Source of the DNA: Blastocladiella emersonii ATCC 22665
Taxonomy: Eukaryota; Blastocladiomycota; Blastocladiomycetes; Blastocladiales; Blastocladiaceae
Reading direction: 5' to 3'
Assembly (NCBI GenBank): GCA_025594325.1
Contig: JANHCV010000004.1
Location: forward strand, 868,001 to 932,000
Length of the DNA: 64,000 bases
Part shown: one piece after another, positions 10,283 through 19,734 of the stretch
Numbering within the stretch: position 1 is the stretch's first letter
Layout of the letters: every line of letters starts with the position of its first letter
Notes under the pieces: generated by a model
What the model was told of the DNA's origin: nothing
The model's input: the letters and a program-made list of their open reading frames with translations, nothing else
The model's database searches: none
Translations under genes and position numbers: made by a program

Positions 10283-10975
10283 ATAGCGGGTCGAAGGAGC
10301 GATAGTGATGTCATGGCGCGGGTGGTCACCGTGGACGCGTCGCGAAATCACGTTTTGTCTCCACTTCTTTGCGAGACGCGTAGTGCCCGCCGGCTTCGCG
10401 CTCGCGAATCATCCCCCACACCGCTCGGGTATTAACGCGCCCGTCCAAGTGACCCGTTGCCGTGTCGCGTGACCCGAGTCAACACTCGGTGCAACGGAAC
10501 TCGCGCGCGGCGCGCTCCGCGCGGCCCTCAAAAAGCGGACCGGTCCCCGGCCAGCCCCTCTCTCTCGGCCCCACATGCGATCGTCCGTCCTGCGTTGCTA
10601 CGTGTACCTAGCTTGTTCCCCGATTGGATCGGAGCAGCATTACCTAGATGTTGTTCAGCCAGAAGCCCAAGCGAGAATGGTCACACGAAAATACAAGAAA
10701 GGTACATGAAAAAAAGAACATGAAAAAAAAAGAACATCAAAAGAACATCAAAAGAAAAAACATCAAAAGAAAAATATCAAAAGAAACAACATCAAAAGAA
10801 AATATCAAAAGAAGAAGATCCCGGAACTTGAGACTCCCGCAACGCAGGCGGACACCCACCCATTCGCACACCATGGCCGCGGATATGGTGCTACTTTATT
10901 GGTCCTAGCTCACTCGCAGATTCGCACGAATCGGATGTGTTGCTGATTTATTACGCGAAAGGTCTCCCCGCGGTG
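10283..10975 (+). repeat. Dispersed repeat, copy A
   Basis: This stretch matches the reverse complement of 53965-54715. The left arm (10283 to about 10550) begins AATAGCGGGTCGA in both copies. Both then carry GTGGTCACCGTGGACGCG, the phrase ACACCGCTCGGGTATTAA, and later ACTCGGTGCAACGGAAC and GGCCCTCAAAA. The right arm shares GGATGTGTTGCT followed by TTTATT and CGCGA. The interior diverges and is A-rich in both copies. No terminal inverted repeats, target duplications or intact ORF are seen. It could be a non-autonomous transposon or a decayed element end; the class is unknown. Confidence 0.75.
10697..10818 (+). repeat. A-rich degenerate tandem array
   Basis: About 120 bases made of variants of the unit ACATCAAAAGAAAA, repeated roughly nine times with unit lengths of 10-14. 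It is almost C/G-free in a GC-rich chromosome and lies in the interior of repeat copy A. The corresponding interior of copy B is also A-rich on the same strand but not clearly tandem. Confidence 0.85.
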
Positions 10976-11078
10976 AGACGCGTGTCACGCGTGTCTCGCG
11001 CTCGCGCGTGGCGCTGTGAGACGCGACGATCAAACACGTGAGTGGCTGAAAATGAGCGTTGCGACTTGAGCCGCGGGT

Positions 11079-11450
11079 CTACGAGACGCCGAAGGCTGAG
11101 GCCGCGCTTTCGTCGGTGCCGACGACCTCCTCCCCAAGTGTTTCCGGCTCGTTTGGTGGAATTGTGAGGCACAAGCGAAATCGGCGCACTTCCTCGTCCT
11201 CGATGAGCTGAGACTCAAGGACCTCGACTCGGAGCATGCTTCGCGTTCAAGGGCGCCAAGTATTCATCCCGTCGCTTCCAGTCAAATGACCTTGCGCCTC
11301 AACCTGCTTGACCAAGTCCGTGAGTTTGGGCGTTCGGTGGAGAGCGGGCAAGTGTACCTTGGCGCCGAAGAGCTGCAACGACAAGTCGATGCGGCATGAG
11401 CTGCGCGACCATCGAACCAATCCACTGCCCCACAGTTCTGCGTCACACGT
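11079..11450 (-). CDS. Possible coiled-coil protein fragment
   Basis: Low-confidence model. One frame reads LWGSGLVRWSRSS then KLTDLVKQVEAQ. Joining a GTCATT donor to a CCGAG acceptor continues it as VEVLESQLIEDEEVRRFRL, a convincing heptad pattern, then CLTIPPNEPETLGEEVVG to a stop at 11079. The 5' end is not resolved and no ATG fits well. It could be a pseudogene: the donor is atypical and the neighbourhood holds a mobile-type repeat. Confidence 0.3.
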
Positions 11451-11854
11451 CTCACGAACAAGTAGGAGAGATTCGCTTCAGTTGCTCCAGCAACCGAATC
11501 CCGCATACCCGCCCGGGAGACTGCTGCCGACGGCCGCCCTGACCGCGCGCTCGCGACCCGAGCGGCTTGCTCCTCACGTACACTCAAGAAGCCGTTCCAC
11601 TTCGGCGATCCTGCAAGCAGGTCCTGCTCGTTATATCGTCGGGATGATCGCCCGTCTATGGAATTTCATTCATTCAATCAGCACAAGTCAAGGCGACGCG
11701 GTTCCAGCCATCCGGCTGGACGTGCTGCGCCACCCTGGCGCCGACCCGCGCATGCGCCACCACCACCCGATCCCTCCGCTTCCACCTCGCCAAGTCAAGC
11801 GCAAAAGTTGCATTCTCACGCACATCACCATCCACACACGTCCCTTCCGCCCAC

Positions 11855-14710
11855 TCAGTACCCGCCTGCTCCCGGCGCACCAACCACTGGCGCCGCCGCT
11901 GGATCATGCGGCTGCTGCTGCTGTGGCGGATACCCCGCTCGCTGCTGCTGGAGGTACTGCTGTTGCTGCTGCTGGGTTCCCGCGGGTGGCCCGTACGCGC
12001 GCGGCCCCATGCCGGGCCCGGGTGGCGCGTACCCTGCGCCGGCGACTGGCGGTGCGTGGTGGTGGCTCGGCGAGACGACCGCGTACCCGTTCCCCTGCTG
12101 CTGCTGGTGCTGCTGCGGGTGTGGGTGATGCTGACGGTACTGCGCCTGCTGTTGCTGTTGCTGTTGCTGATACCCCGCCTGCTGATACTGCGCATGGTGC
12201 CCCGGCTGCTGCTGTTGCGCCGACGACGCGTTGGCGAGCTGCTGGCACACCCACACGACGTACTCGGTGCCCTCAGACTGTTCGAGCGTTTCAAGTGCGC
12301 CGCGGAGCTGGTCGAGCCCGCGCGCCGCGTCGGCCGTGCGCGCCTTGGCCTTGAGCCCCGCGACCACCTGCACCCACGGCTGCACGTACCAGTTCGGGTT
12401 CGGATTGGTACTACTGGTCGCGGACCCGGGCGGCTGCGCCGACATGGGCCGCGGCGTCGGGCTCGCGGTCCCGCTCCCTCCACCGCCAAACCCGCTCGCG
12501 CTCGGCGCGTTCGAGTTGGTGATCGAGATGGGCCGTGGGACGACAGGCGGCGGCGGCGCGGCGCGGTACGGCGGCCCGTTCCCGTTCGACGACGAAGTCG
12601 CGGGCGCGAGCGGCGCGGTGCCGGGCCGGACGGGCGGCGGGTTGGCAGGGAGCGGCGGCGCGGGCCCGCGGCCGCCGCCGGGGACCGACGAGAGCTCGAG
12701 CGGGGACGTCTGCTGGCGCGCGTGCGCGTGCGGGAGCGGCATGGCGGGGGCGCCGGGTCCGCCGGGCGGCGGCAGCGGCGACGTCGGGCCCGAGTGCGTG
12801 TGGTGGCGGACGTGCGGCGCGGGCGTGGCCGCGGGACTCGACGAGGAGGGCGGCGGGGGTGGCGGGGCGCCCGCGGTCGTGATGGCGTACGGCGAGTACT
12901 GCGGCGACGACGGGCTCTGCGCCGAGGAGCTGGCGCCGCCGCCGCCATTGGCGTTGTACGACGGCTGGATTGGCGGGACGGGGGCGGGCGCGGCAGCGGG
13001 CGCTGGTGGCGATGATGCTGGTGGCCGGGCCGCGACGGGCGGCGGCGGCGGTGTTGGTCCCGCATTCCCTGCGGCCGCGGCGGCCGCGGCGACATCGCGG
13101 CGCACGGTGCTGAAGTCCCACGTGGCGCCCTGGACCGTACTCATAGCGCTGTGCGGTCCCCGCCCACCGTCGGGCCCGCTCGCGCCCGAGTGGCCGGGCC
13201 CGATGACGGTCCCGTCGATGGTATTCTGGCCGTTCGTGCCGAACCCGGCGTTCCCCGGCTCGCTGCGCCACCGCTCGTAACGCTCGGTGAGCTCGGTCAG
13301 GAAGCTGCACTTCTTGGCCGTCTTGATGAATCGGTGCTTGAGCAGGTCCTTGGCCGAGGGCCGCAGCGCTGGGTCCTTTTGCAGGCACAGCGAGACAAAC
13401 TCCTTGAAGGCGCGCGAGAAGGCGCCGTCGAGCGCGGGCGGCTCGGCCTTGGGGATGATGAACAGGACGCGCATCGGGTGTACGTCGGCGTGCGGCGGCT
13501 CGCCCTTGGCGAGCTCGATGGCCGTGATGCTACACGCGGCGGCGGTTAGCGAGGGCCGCGCGGCTGCAGCGGGTCGGTGCGCGTACCCGAGGGACCAGAT
13601 ATCGGCTTTTTCGTTGTACCCGGACTGCAGAATGACCTCGGGCGCCATCCAGAACTACACTCGCGCGGTCTGTGTCAGCAGCGCGCGAGGTGCATCGTGG
13701 ATCACACGGGGAGAGCGTACGGGCGTTCCGACGAAGGTGTTCTTCTTGGTCATGGTGGCCGTGAGCTGGCCCGAGACGCCAAAGTCGGCGAGTTTGACTA
13801 GCCAGACGGTCGATTCGCGGTGAGTCGGATCCCCACGCTCGCAAGCGCACCGCCCAACGTACCATCGCCGGTCTGGGTGAGGAGGATGTTGGCGGCCTTG
13901 ATGTCTACACGAGCGTCGTCCCAATCAGCGCGGGAACCAGCGGGCGCCTCGGCCACGGCGAGCGAGCGAGGACGGACCTCGGTGCAGCTTGTTCTGGTCG
14001 TGCAGGTACTCGAGGCCCTTGAGCAGCTCGCGCAGGATGATGGCGATGAAGAGCTCCTCGAAGAGGCCGGGCTTCATCTACACGGGGGCGTGCGAACTCG
14101 TGCGCGTCAGTCGTCGAGTCGCGTTGCGTCGCGCGAGAGCAAGTGAACGGACCAGGTCGAGGCACGAGCCGCCGCCGCAAAACTCCATGACGATCCAGAG
14201 CTTGGAGCCCTTGATGAACGAGCCATAGTACTTGGTGACGAACTAGATGTGCGGGCGGGACGCGTCAGCGGGGTGCTCGCGAGGGCAGCGAAGCGGGGGA
14301 AGCGTACGGGCGAGTCGAGCTGGCTCAGAATGGAGATTTCTTGCTGAATGTCCTCGATCTCGTCCTCGGCCTGCTCGAGGTCGATGATCTTGATGGCGAC
14401 GGGCGCCTTGTTGCGCTTGTCGAACCCTGGTCGTTGGCGGGAGGACGTCAACGAGGTGGAAGGGACAAGGGAGGGAGAGACAGCACGGACCCTTGAACAC
14501 CTCGCCAAACGAGCCGCGGCCAATCCGCTCCTGCTTGACGTAGAGTTCCTCGGGGTCGATCTTGATGAGCGGGGCCGGCGACGTCTAGACGCAGGCGCGA
14601 ATCCGAGACAGCGGGCCGACCGACGCGCGAGTCAGAACACGTCAGACCTGGGGCCAGGCCGAGCCAATCAGGTCGGGTGGCACGGCACACGGGCAGCGCG
14701 CACGTACCAT
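11855..14710 (-). CDS. GCK-III/Ste20-type protein kinase
   Basis: Nine coding exons (14710-14708, 14584-14491, 14426-14308, 14242-14153, 14077-13978, 13904-13863, 13797-13721, 13654-13587, 13529-11855) join without a phase error to 755 residues. Kinase landmarks in order: [79 protein letters not shown] and [20 protein letters not shown]. The APE and GTPFWMAPEV sequences are those of Sps1/Kic1/Nak1 and human MST3/STK24 kinases, which act in the RAM/MOR polarity pathway (established family knowledge). The C-terminal 450 residues are Pro/Ala/Ser-rich and end in Gln tracts around [13 protein letters not shown]. The start codon alone forms the first coding exon, followed directly by GTACGT. Confidence 0.92.
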
Positions 14711-16320
14711 GGCGGGACGGCGACTGCAGGGACTCGGCGAGGTCGGACGGACGGGCAGCGGGGCGGGCGAGTGGTGGGAGAGGGACCGCGACGAGGGCTG
14801 GTTCGCGAGCGCACGGGCGAACTCAATCGGCGGCGGCGGCGGCAGGAGCGGCAGCGGCGAGGGCGGGATGCCTGATTAGGCAGGGACGCGGCACGGCGCG
14901 GTGGAGGGAGAGGAGCGGGGCTGCTGGCAGCGAATGCAGCGAGAGAGAGCCCGTCGGTGCCGACGAGATGAGTGCAGGCTGAGGTCCAGGTCGCAGCGAA
15001 GGCGAAGGCACGCGACGAGGGGACAGCGTGACCGCGACGACGCCACCGGTAACGCGATTCGGGCGGAGGCGGCCGCGTCGGGGGGAAGAAGACCCGAGGC
15101 AACAGCAGCACGTAGACGCTACGCGATGGACCGAATTCGCCACAGCCAGGTCAGAGTCGCTCGGGCCCATGCATCAGTGGCGACGCTCGAGAACGCACCG
15201 GTTGCACCGCGGCCGGGTGATCAGAGGACGACGCCGAAACTGGATCAGGTCCGCGTGTGCGCAGATGCGGAACGCGTGTCGTGTCGTGGGATGCACACGG
15301 CGGCGTGGGGGAGCGCAGTGTCTGCACGCGATGGGGAGACACGGCGGCCCGCGTGATCGCGGCGAGTGGGCGGGCAGGCGGGCGGGCGAGCGTGTGTCCG
15401 CTGTGTCGAGCGGGTGCACGAGCGAGGAGAGGCGAGGGAATGAGGGAGACGAGACGAGACGCGGGCGGCGTGACGTGAACGACGCGTCGATTGCGGCGGC
15501 GGCGGTGCGTTTGTTCGTTCGTTGCAGCGGGTCGCTGTGCAGCAGCTCTCTCTGCTCGTCTGCTTCAAGAACTTGGCGCAACGACGGGGCGGAGGGGAGC
15601 GGGGCTCGCTGACCGGGATGGCGGGCCGGCCAGATCCCATCAACCATGGCCGGGCACGCACGCATGGCTGGCCGTGGGAAACGGCTGCGAAATGGGCCAA
15701 GCTGGCCGTGCTGACGCCGCTTCACGCCGTTGCCCGCTGCCTGCCTTCTCGCACGCACTCGCTCAAGCTCGCTCTCCCTCTGCCTCTCGCAGCTGCTGCT
15801 CAAAATGCGTGCCCACGCTCGAGTGCCTTACTTTTGGCCTCGCCGACTCAAACGGAGGGCAGCTTGTTACACGACCTGCGTCAGGGGACCCCACGGCCTC
15901 CAAACTTGTCCATCACGGCCAAACTGGGAGCGTGAGCGCGAGAAACACTTCCCATCGAGCGGCGACGTGAGCAACCGAGCGGCCAGGAACGTCCGCGGAG
16001 CGGGAGGATCAGATCCGCACAGACGTGCTCGGGATGTTGCGCACAGGGGTGGGCGTGAAACCACAGGCCTGCGTGAGAGAGGAGAAAAGCGATGGCTGAG
16101 GCTCCTTGCCAGTGTGACACAAAGTGAGTCGAGCCGCGCCCAGCGACGGGTCACGCCGCGCCGCGTGAACGCCGCAAACACGCGTCGCGCGCGCCTTGCT
16201 GCCGCTGCCGCTCCATCGTGAGCGCACTCATTGACCTCATTCCACAAGCACAGCCCAGCGCGATCAAACGCAACGCATCAACACCCTTCTCCACTTGACG
16301 CAACGACCGCGCTTCTCGCC
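14711..16320. other. Long divergent intergenic region (kinase / DBP10)
   Basis: About 1.6 kb between two divergently read genes, so it should contain both promoters and their 5' leaders. Open frames on both strands are Arg/Ser-rich and have no domain. I see no RNA gene or repeat. Its length is unusual here, where divergent pairs are often 130-750 bases apart, and a non-coding RNA or long 5' leader is possible. Confidence 0.5.
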
Positions 16321-18859
16321 ATGGCGCCAGAATCCGGAAACCCGCTCGCCGTTGCGGCCCAGGGCGCCGGCAAGCGCAAGTCCAAGTCGGGCGGCTTCCA
16401 GACCATGGGTCTGTCGCGCACCGTGCTCGACAACATCAAGCACATGGGCTACCAGATCCCGACGCCCATCCAGCGCCGCGCCATCCCGCCGATCCTCAGC
16501 GGCCAGGACATTCTCGCCATGGCCCGCACCGGGTCCGGTAAGACGGCCGCCTTCCTCATCCCGCTCGTCGAGAAGCTCAAGTCGCACTCGGCCCGCGTCG
16601 GCGCCCGCGCTGTCGTCTTGTCGCCCTCCCGAGAGCTCGCCATGCAGACCGTCACTTTCCTGCGCAAGCTGTCCAAGGGCACCGACCTCCGCAGTGTCGC
16701 CCTCGTCGGTGGTGACAGCATGGATGACCAGTTCAGCGCCATGGCTAGCAACCCCGACGTGATCATTGCCACCCCCGGTCGTCTGCTCCATTTGCTCGTC
16801 GAAATGGAGTTTGACCTCAAGCTCGTCGAGTACCTCGTCTTCGATGAGGCCGATCGGTACGCGCTCGCGCTTGCCCGCTCCCCGGTAATCCACCGCTAAC
16901 CCACTCGCACCATCGCGTAGCCTGTTCGACATGGGCTTCGAGGTGCAGCTGCACGAGATTCTGCACCGCATGCCCGACGCCGAGTCGCGCCAGACGGTCC
17001 TCTTCTCGGCGACGCTGCCCAAGTCAGTCATCCTGTTCGCCAAGGCGGGCACCAAGCCCGACGCGGCCATGATCCGCCTCGACACCGAGATCAAGATCCC
17101 CAAGGACCTCGAGATGGCCTTCTTCACCATCAAGCCGACGGAAAAGGACGCGGCGCTGCTGTACCTGCTGCGCGAGGTGATCAAGCTGCCCAAGCAGATC
17201 CCGTCGGCGGCGAGCGAGGCCGACGCCGCGGCCCAGGGCAAGCCCAAGTCGCCCCAGGCCATCGTCTTCGTGTCGACCAAGCACCACGTCGAGTACATCC
17301 ACACGCTGCTGCGGCTGCGCGGGTACAGCTCGACCATCATCTACGGTGCCCTCGACCAGTCGGTGCGCAAGATCAACCTCGCCAACTTCAAGGCGGGCCG
17401 CCGCAACATTTTGGTGGTGACGGACGTGGCGGCGCGCGGTATCGACATCCCGATCCTCGACCACGTCATCAACTACGACTTCCCGCCCGAGCCCAAGGTG
17501 TTCATCCACCGCGTCGGCCGAGTCGCGCGCGCGGGCCGCCGCGGCTGGGCGTGGAGCATGGCGACCAGCGAGGAGATGCCGTACCTGTTTGACCTGCAGC
17601 TGTTCCTGGGCCGCCCGCTCATCTACGACGCGCACAACAACTACCCGGCCGAGCTCGACTACACGAACCAGATCGTGGCCGGCGCCATCCCGTTCCCGCT
17701 CATCGAGGACGAGGACGAGTGGATCACGCAGCAGCTCGAGGAGAACGTGGAGCTCTACAACAACCGCAACACGGCCAGCAACGGGTACAAGCTGTACAAC
17801 AAGACGCGCGTCGCCGCCTCGCCCGAGTCGCACTCGCGGTACAAGACGCTCACCCTCAGCCACCCGTTCGGCCAGGGCGCGCACCCGCTCCTCCTCGGCA
17901 AGCTCTCGGACGCCGACATGAAGCGCCAGGACCTCGTTGCCCAGCTCGCGTCGTTCCGCCCGCCAGAGACCATCTTCGAGGTCGGCACCCGCGGCGGCAA
18001 GAACGAGGCACACAACCTCATGCAGCGCCGCCGCGTCCAGAACTTCAAGTCGATTGTCAAGAACCGCGAGGCCACCACCGAGTCGGCCGAGGCCCACCGC
18101 GCCGCCATCCAGGCCGCGGTCCTCGCCGCGCCCACCAAGCGCGGTGCTGACGATGACGACGACGACGAGGAGGACGAGGAGATCAAGGAGCTGCTCGACG
18201 GGTTCGCAGCGGCGCGCGACCCCAAGGGCAAGAAGAAGGGCAGCAAGAAGCAGCGCACCGACAACGGTCCGGCATCGGCCGACCGGTTCAAGGACAAGGA
18301 GCACTTCCTCGAGTACCGTCCCGCGGACCACAACACGGAGCGCGGGTACGCGATGCACGCGACGACGTCGCTGTCGCGCGGCGCCATGAGCGCGTCGGTC
18401 GACTTCATGGGCGACGACGACACGATGCTCCGCGGCACGCGTGGGTCGGGCAAGATGGTGTGGGACGCCAAGAAGAAGAAGTTCAGGCGCGAGACGGTCG
18501 GCGCCGACAACGTCAAGCTGATCAAGGGCGAGTCCGGCATCAAGCTCCCCGCGTCACTCCAGGCGGGGCGGTACACGGAGTGGAAGAAGAAGAACAAGAT
18601 GTACGTCCCGCGCACCGGCGAGTCGGAGCTCGCCAACTCCCGCGAGCTCGCCGCCGAGGCACGCAAGCGCAAGTTCCGCCACCAGCCCAAAGAGAAGACG
18701 GGCACCGACCTCAAGGACGCACGCCAGATCGTCAAGCAGCGCAAGGAGAAGGAGCAGCGCAAGGCCAAGAACGCGCGCGGGCCCAAGCGTAAGGGCAGCG
18801 GCGGCGGCGGCGGCGTGTCCAAGGGTAAGGGCAAGAGTAAGGGTAAGGGCCGCAAGTAG
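16321..18859 (+). CDS. DBP10: DBP10, DEAD-box RNA helicase of ribosome biogenesis
   Basis: Two exons (16321-16856, 16921-18859) give 824 residues; the intron GTACGC...GCGTAG falls exactly after FDEADR. Motifs: Q motif [20 protein letters not shown], Walker A ARTGSGKT (68-75), SPSRELA, DEAD (175-178), SAT in [19 protein letters not shown] and [11 protein letters not shown]. After the helicase core come an acidic run ([15 protein letters not shown]), the DBP10/DDX54 C-terminal homology ([17 protein letters not shown]) and a Lys/Gly-rich tail. It acts in the nucleolus on 60S precursors (established). The ATG at 16321 is chosen over an upstream in-frame non-ATG extension because it lies in a CGCCATGG context. 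Confidence 0.95.
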
Positions 18860-19734
18860 GCGGCCGTGTAGCTAGATCATATATATCATCAACTAGTCAT
18901 CCATCGTGCGCGAGAGACCGGCCTTGAGGTGGCCGTCGTGAGGATCGGGATCAGGACTCGCGTCACGGCGGCGGCGTCGAGGCCCCAGGCCCTAGTCGTT
19001 CACCGTGCAGGAGCGACCGACCAGGTCGCCGTGAAGGTGAGGATCATGACCCGCGTCACGTCGACCACGGCCGCAGCGGCGGGCGTCGAGGCCCCAGGAC
19101 CCATGTTGAAAATGAACCCGCTGCAGCTCGCCCGCGCGCGTGCGTGGCACCGAGGACCCACTCGACGTTTCGGATCGAGGCCGTATGACGTCAAGCGCGG
19201 CCGCGGCGGCGGCGGAGTGGCGGCGGCGGCGTCGCCCGCCTGGGCGTCTCCTCCGGGAGCGAGCGGGTTGCGCACGGCGGGGCCGCCTGCTTCCTCTCCC
19301 CTGCTGTGTTGTGTTGTGTGTTGTGTGTCGTGTCTCGTTCGTTGCCGTCGTCGTCGTGGATTCGGCCAAGCAGTCCAACTCCGTCGTCGCGGCTTCATCA
19401 CCGTCATCGCGCTCAAGCTGACGGGCTTCCTGAGACCCCTCGTGTACGTGTCCGCCGTGTTTCGATGCGCTCCATTCAGTCGCCATGCCCGCACCATCAC
19501 CCTCGGCGCCATCGCGAGGAGAGAGGACAAGCAGACCACGGTGGAGGGCGGTGGTGGCCGCGGCAGCGACCACGGCCAGCTTGGCTCCTCTCTCCCGCCG
19601 ACCTATCCCTCGCCCCCCTCGCACTTGGTCGCCGGAACCGCCGAGACTCCCCGCAATCGTCTCCACGAGCGCGCTGGACCCGTATGCATCGAATGAATCC
19701 ATGAAACTCGCGGGGTGGTGGTGGCGGAGCGACC
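18860..19734. other. Intergenic, no supported gene
   Basis: About 875 bases between the DBP10 stop and the start of the C1/Pex30-like gene, holding the DBP10 3' region and the promoter of the next gene. A stretch near 19310-19340 repeats TGTGT/TGTTG. Reading frames are Arg/Ala/Ser-rich shadows. No RNA gene is seen. Confidence 0.5.

Noticed and set aside
10305-10430. Conserved short ORF (VVTVDASRNHV) within the dispersed repeat
   Set aside because: The two copies differ by one base in a T run, shifting the frame right after this phrase, so coding is not conserved.
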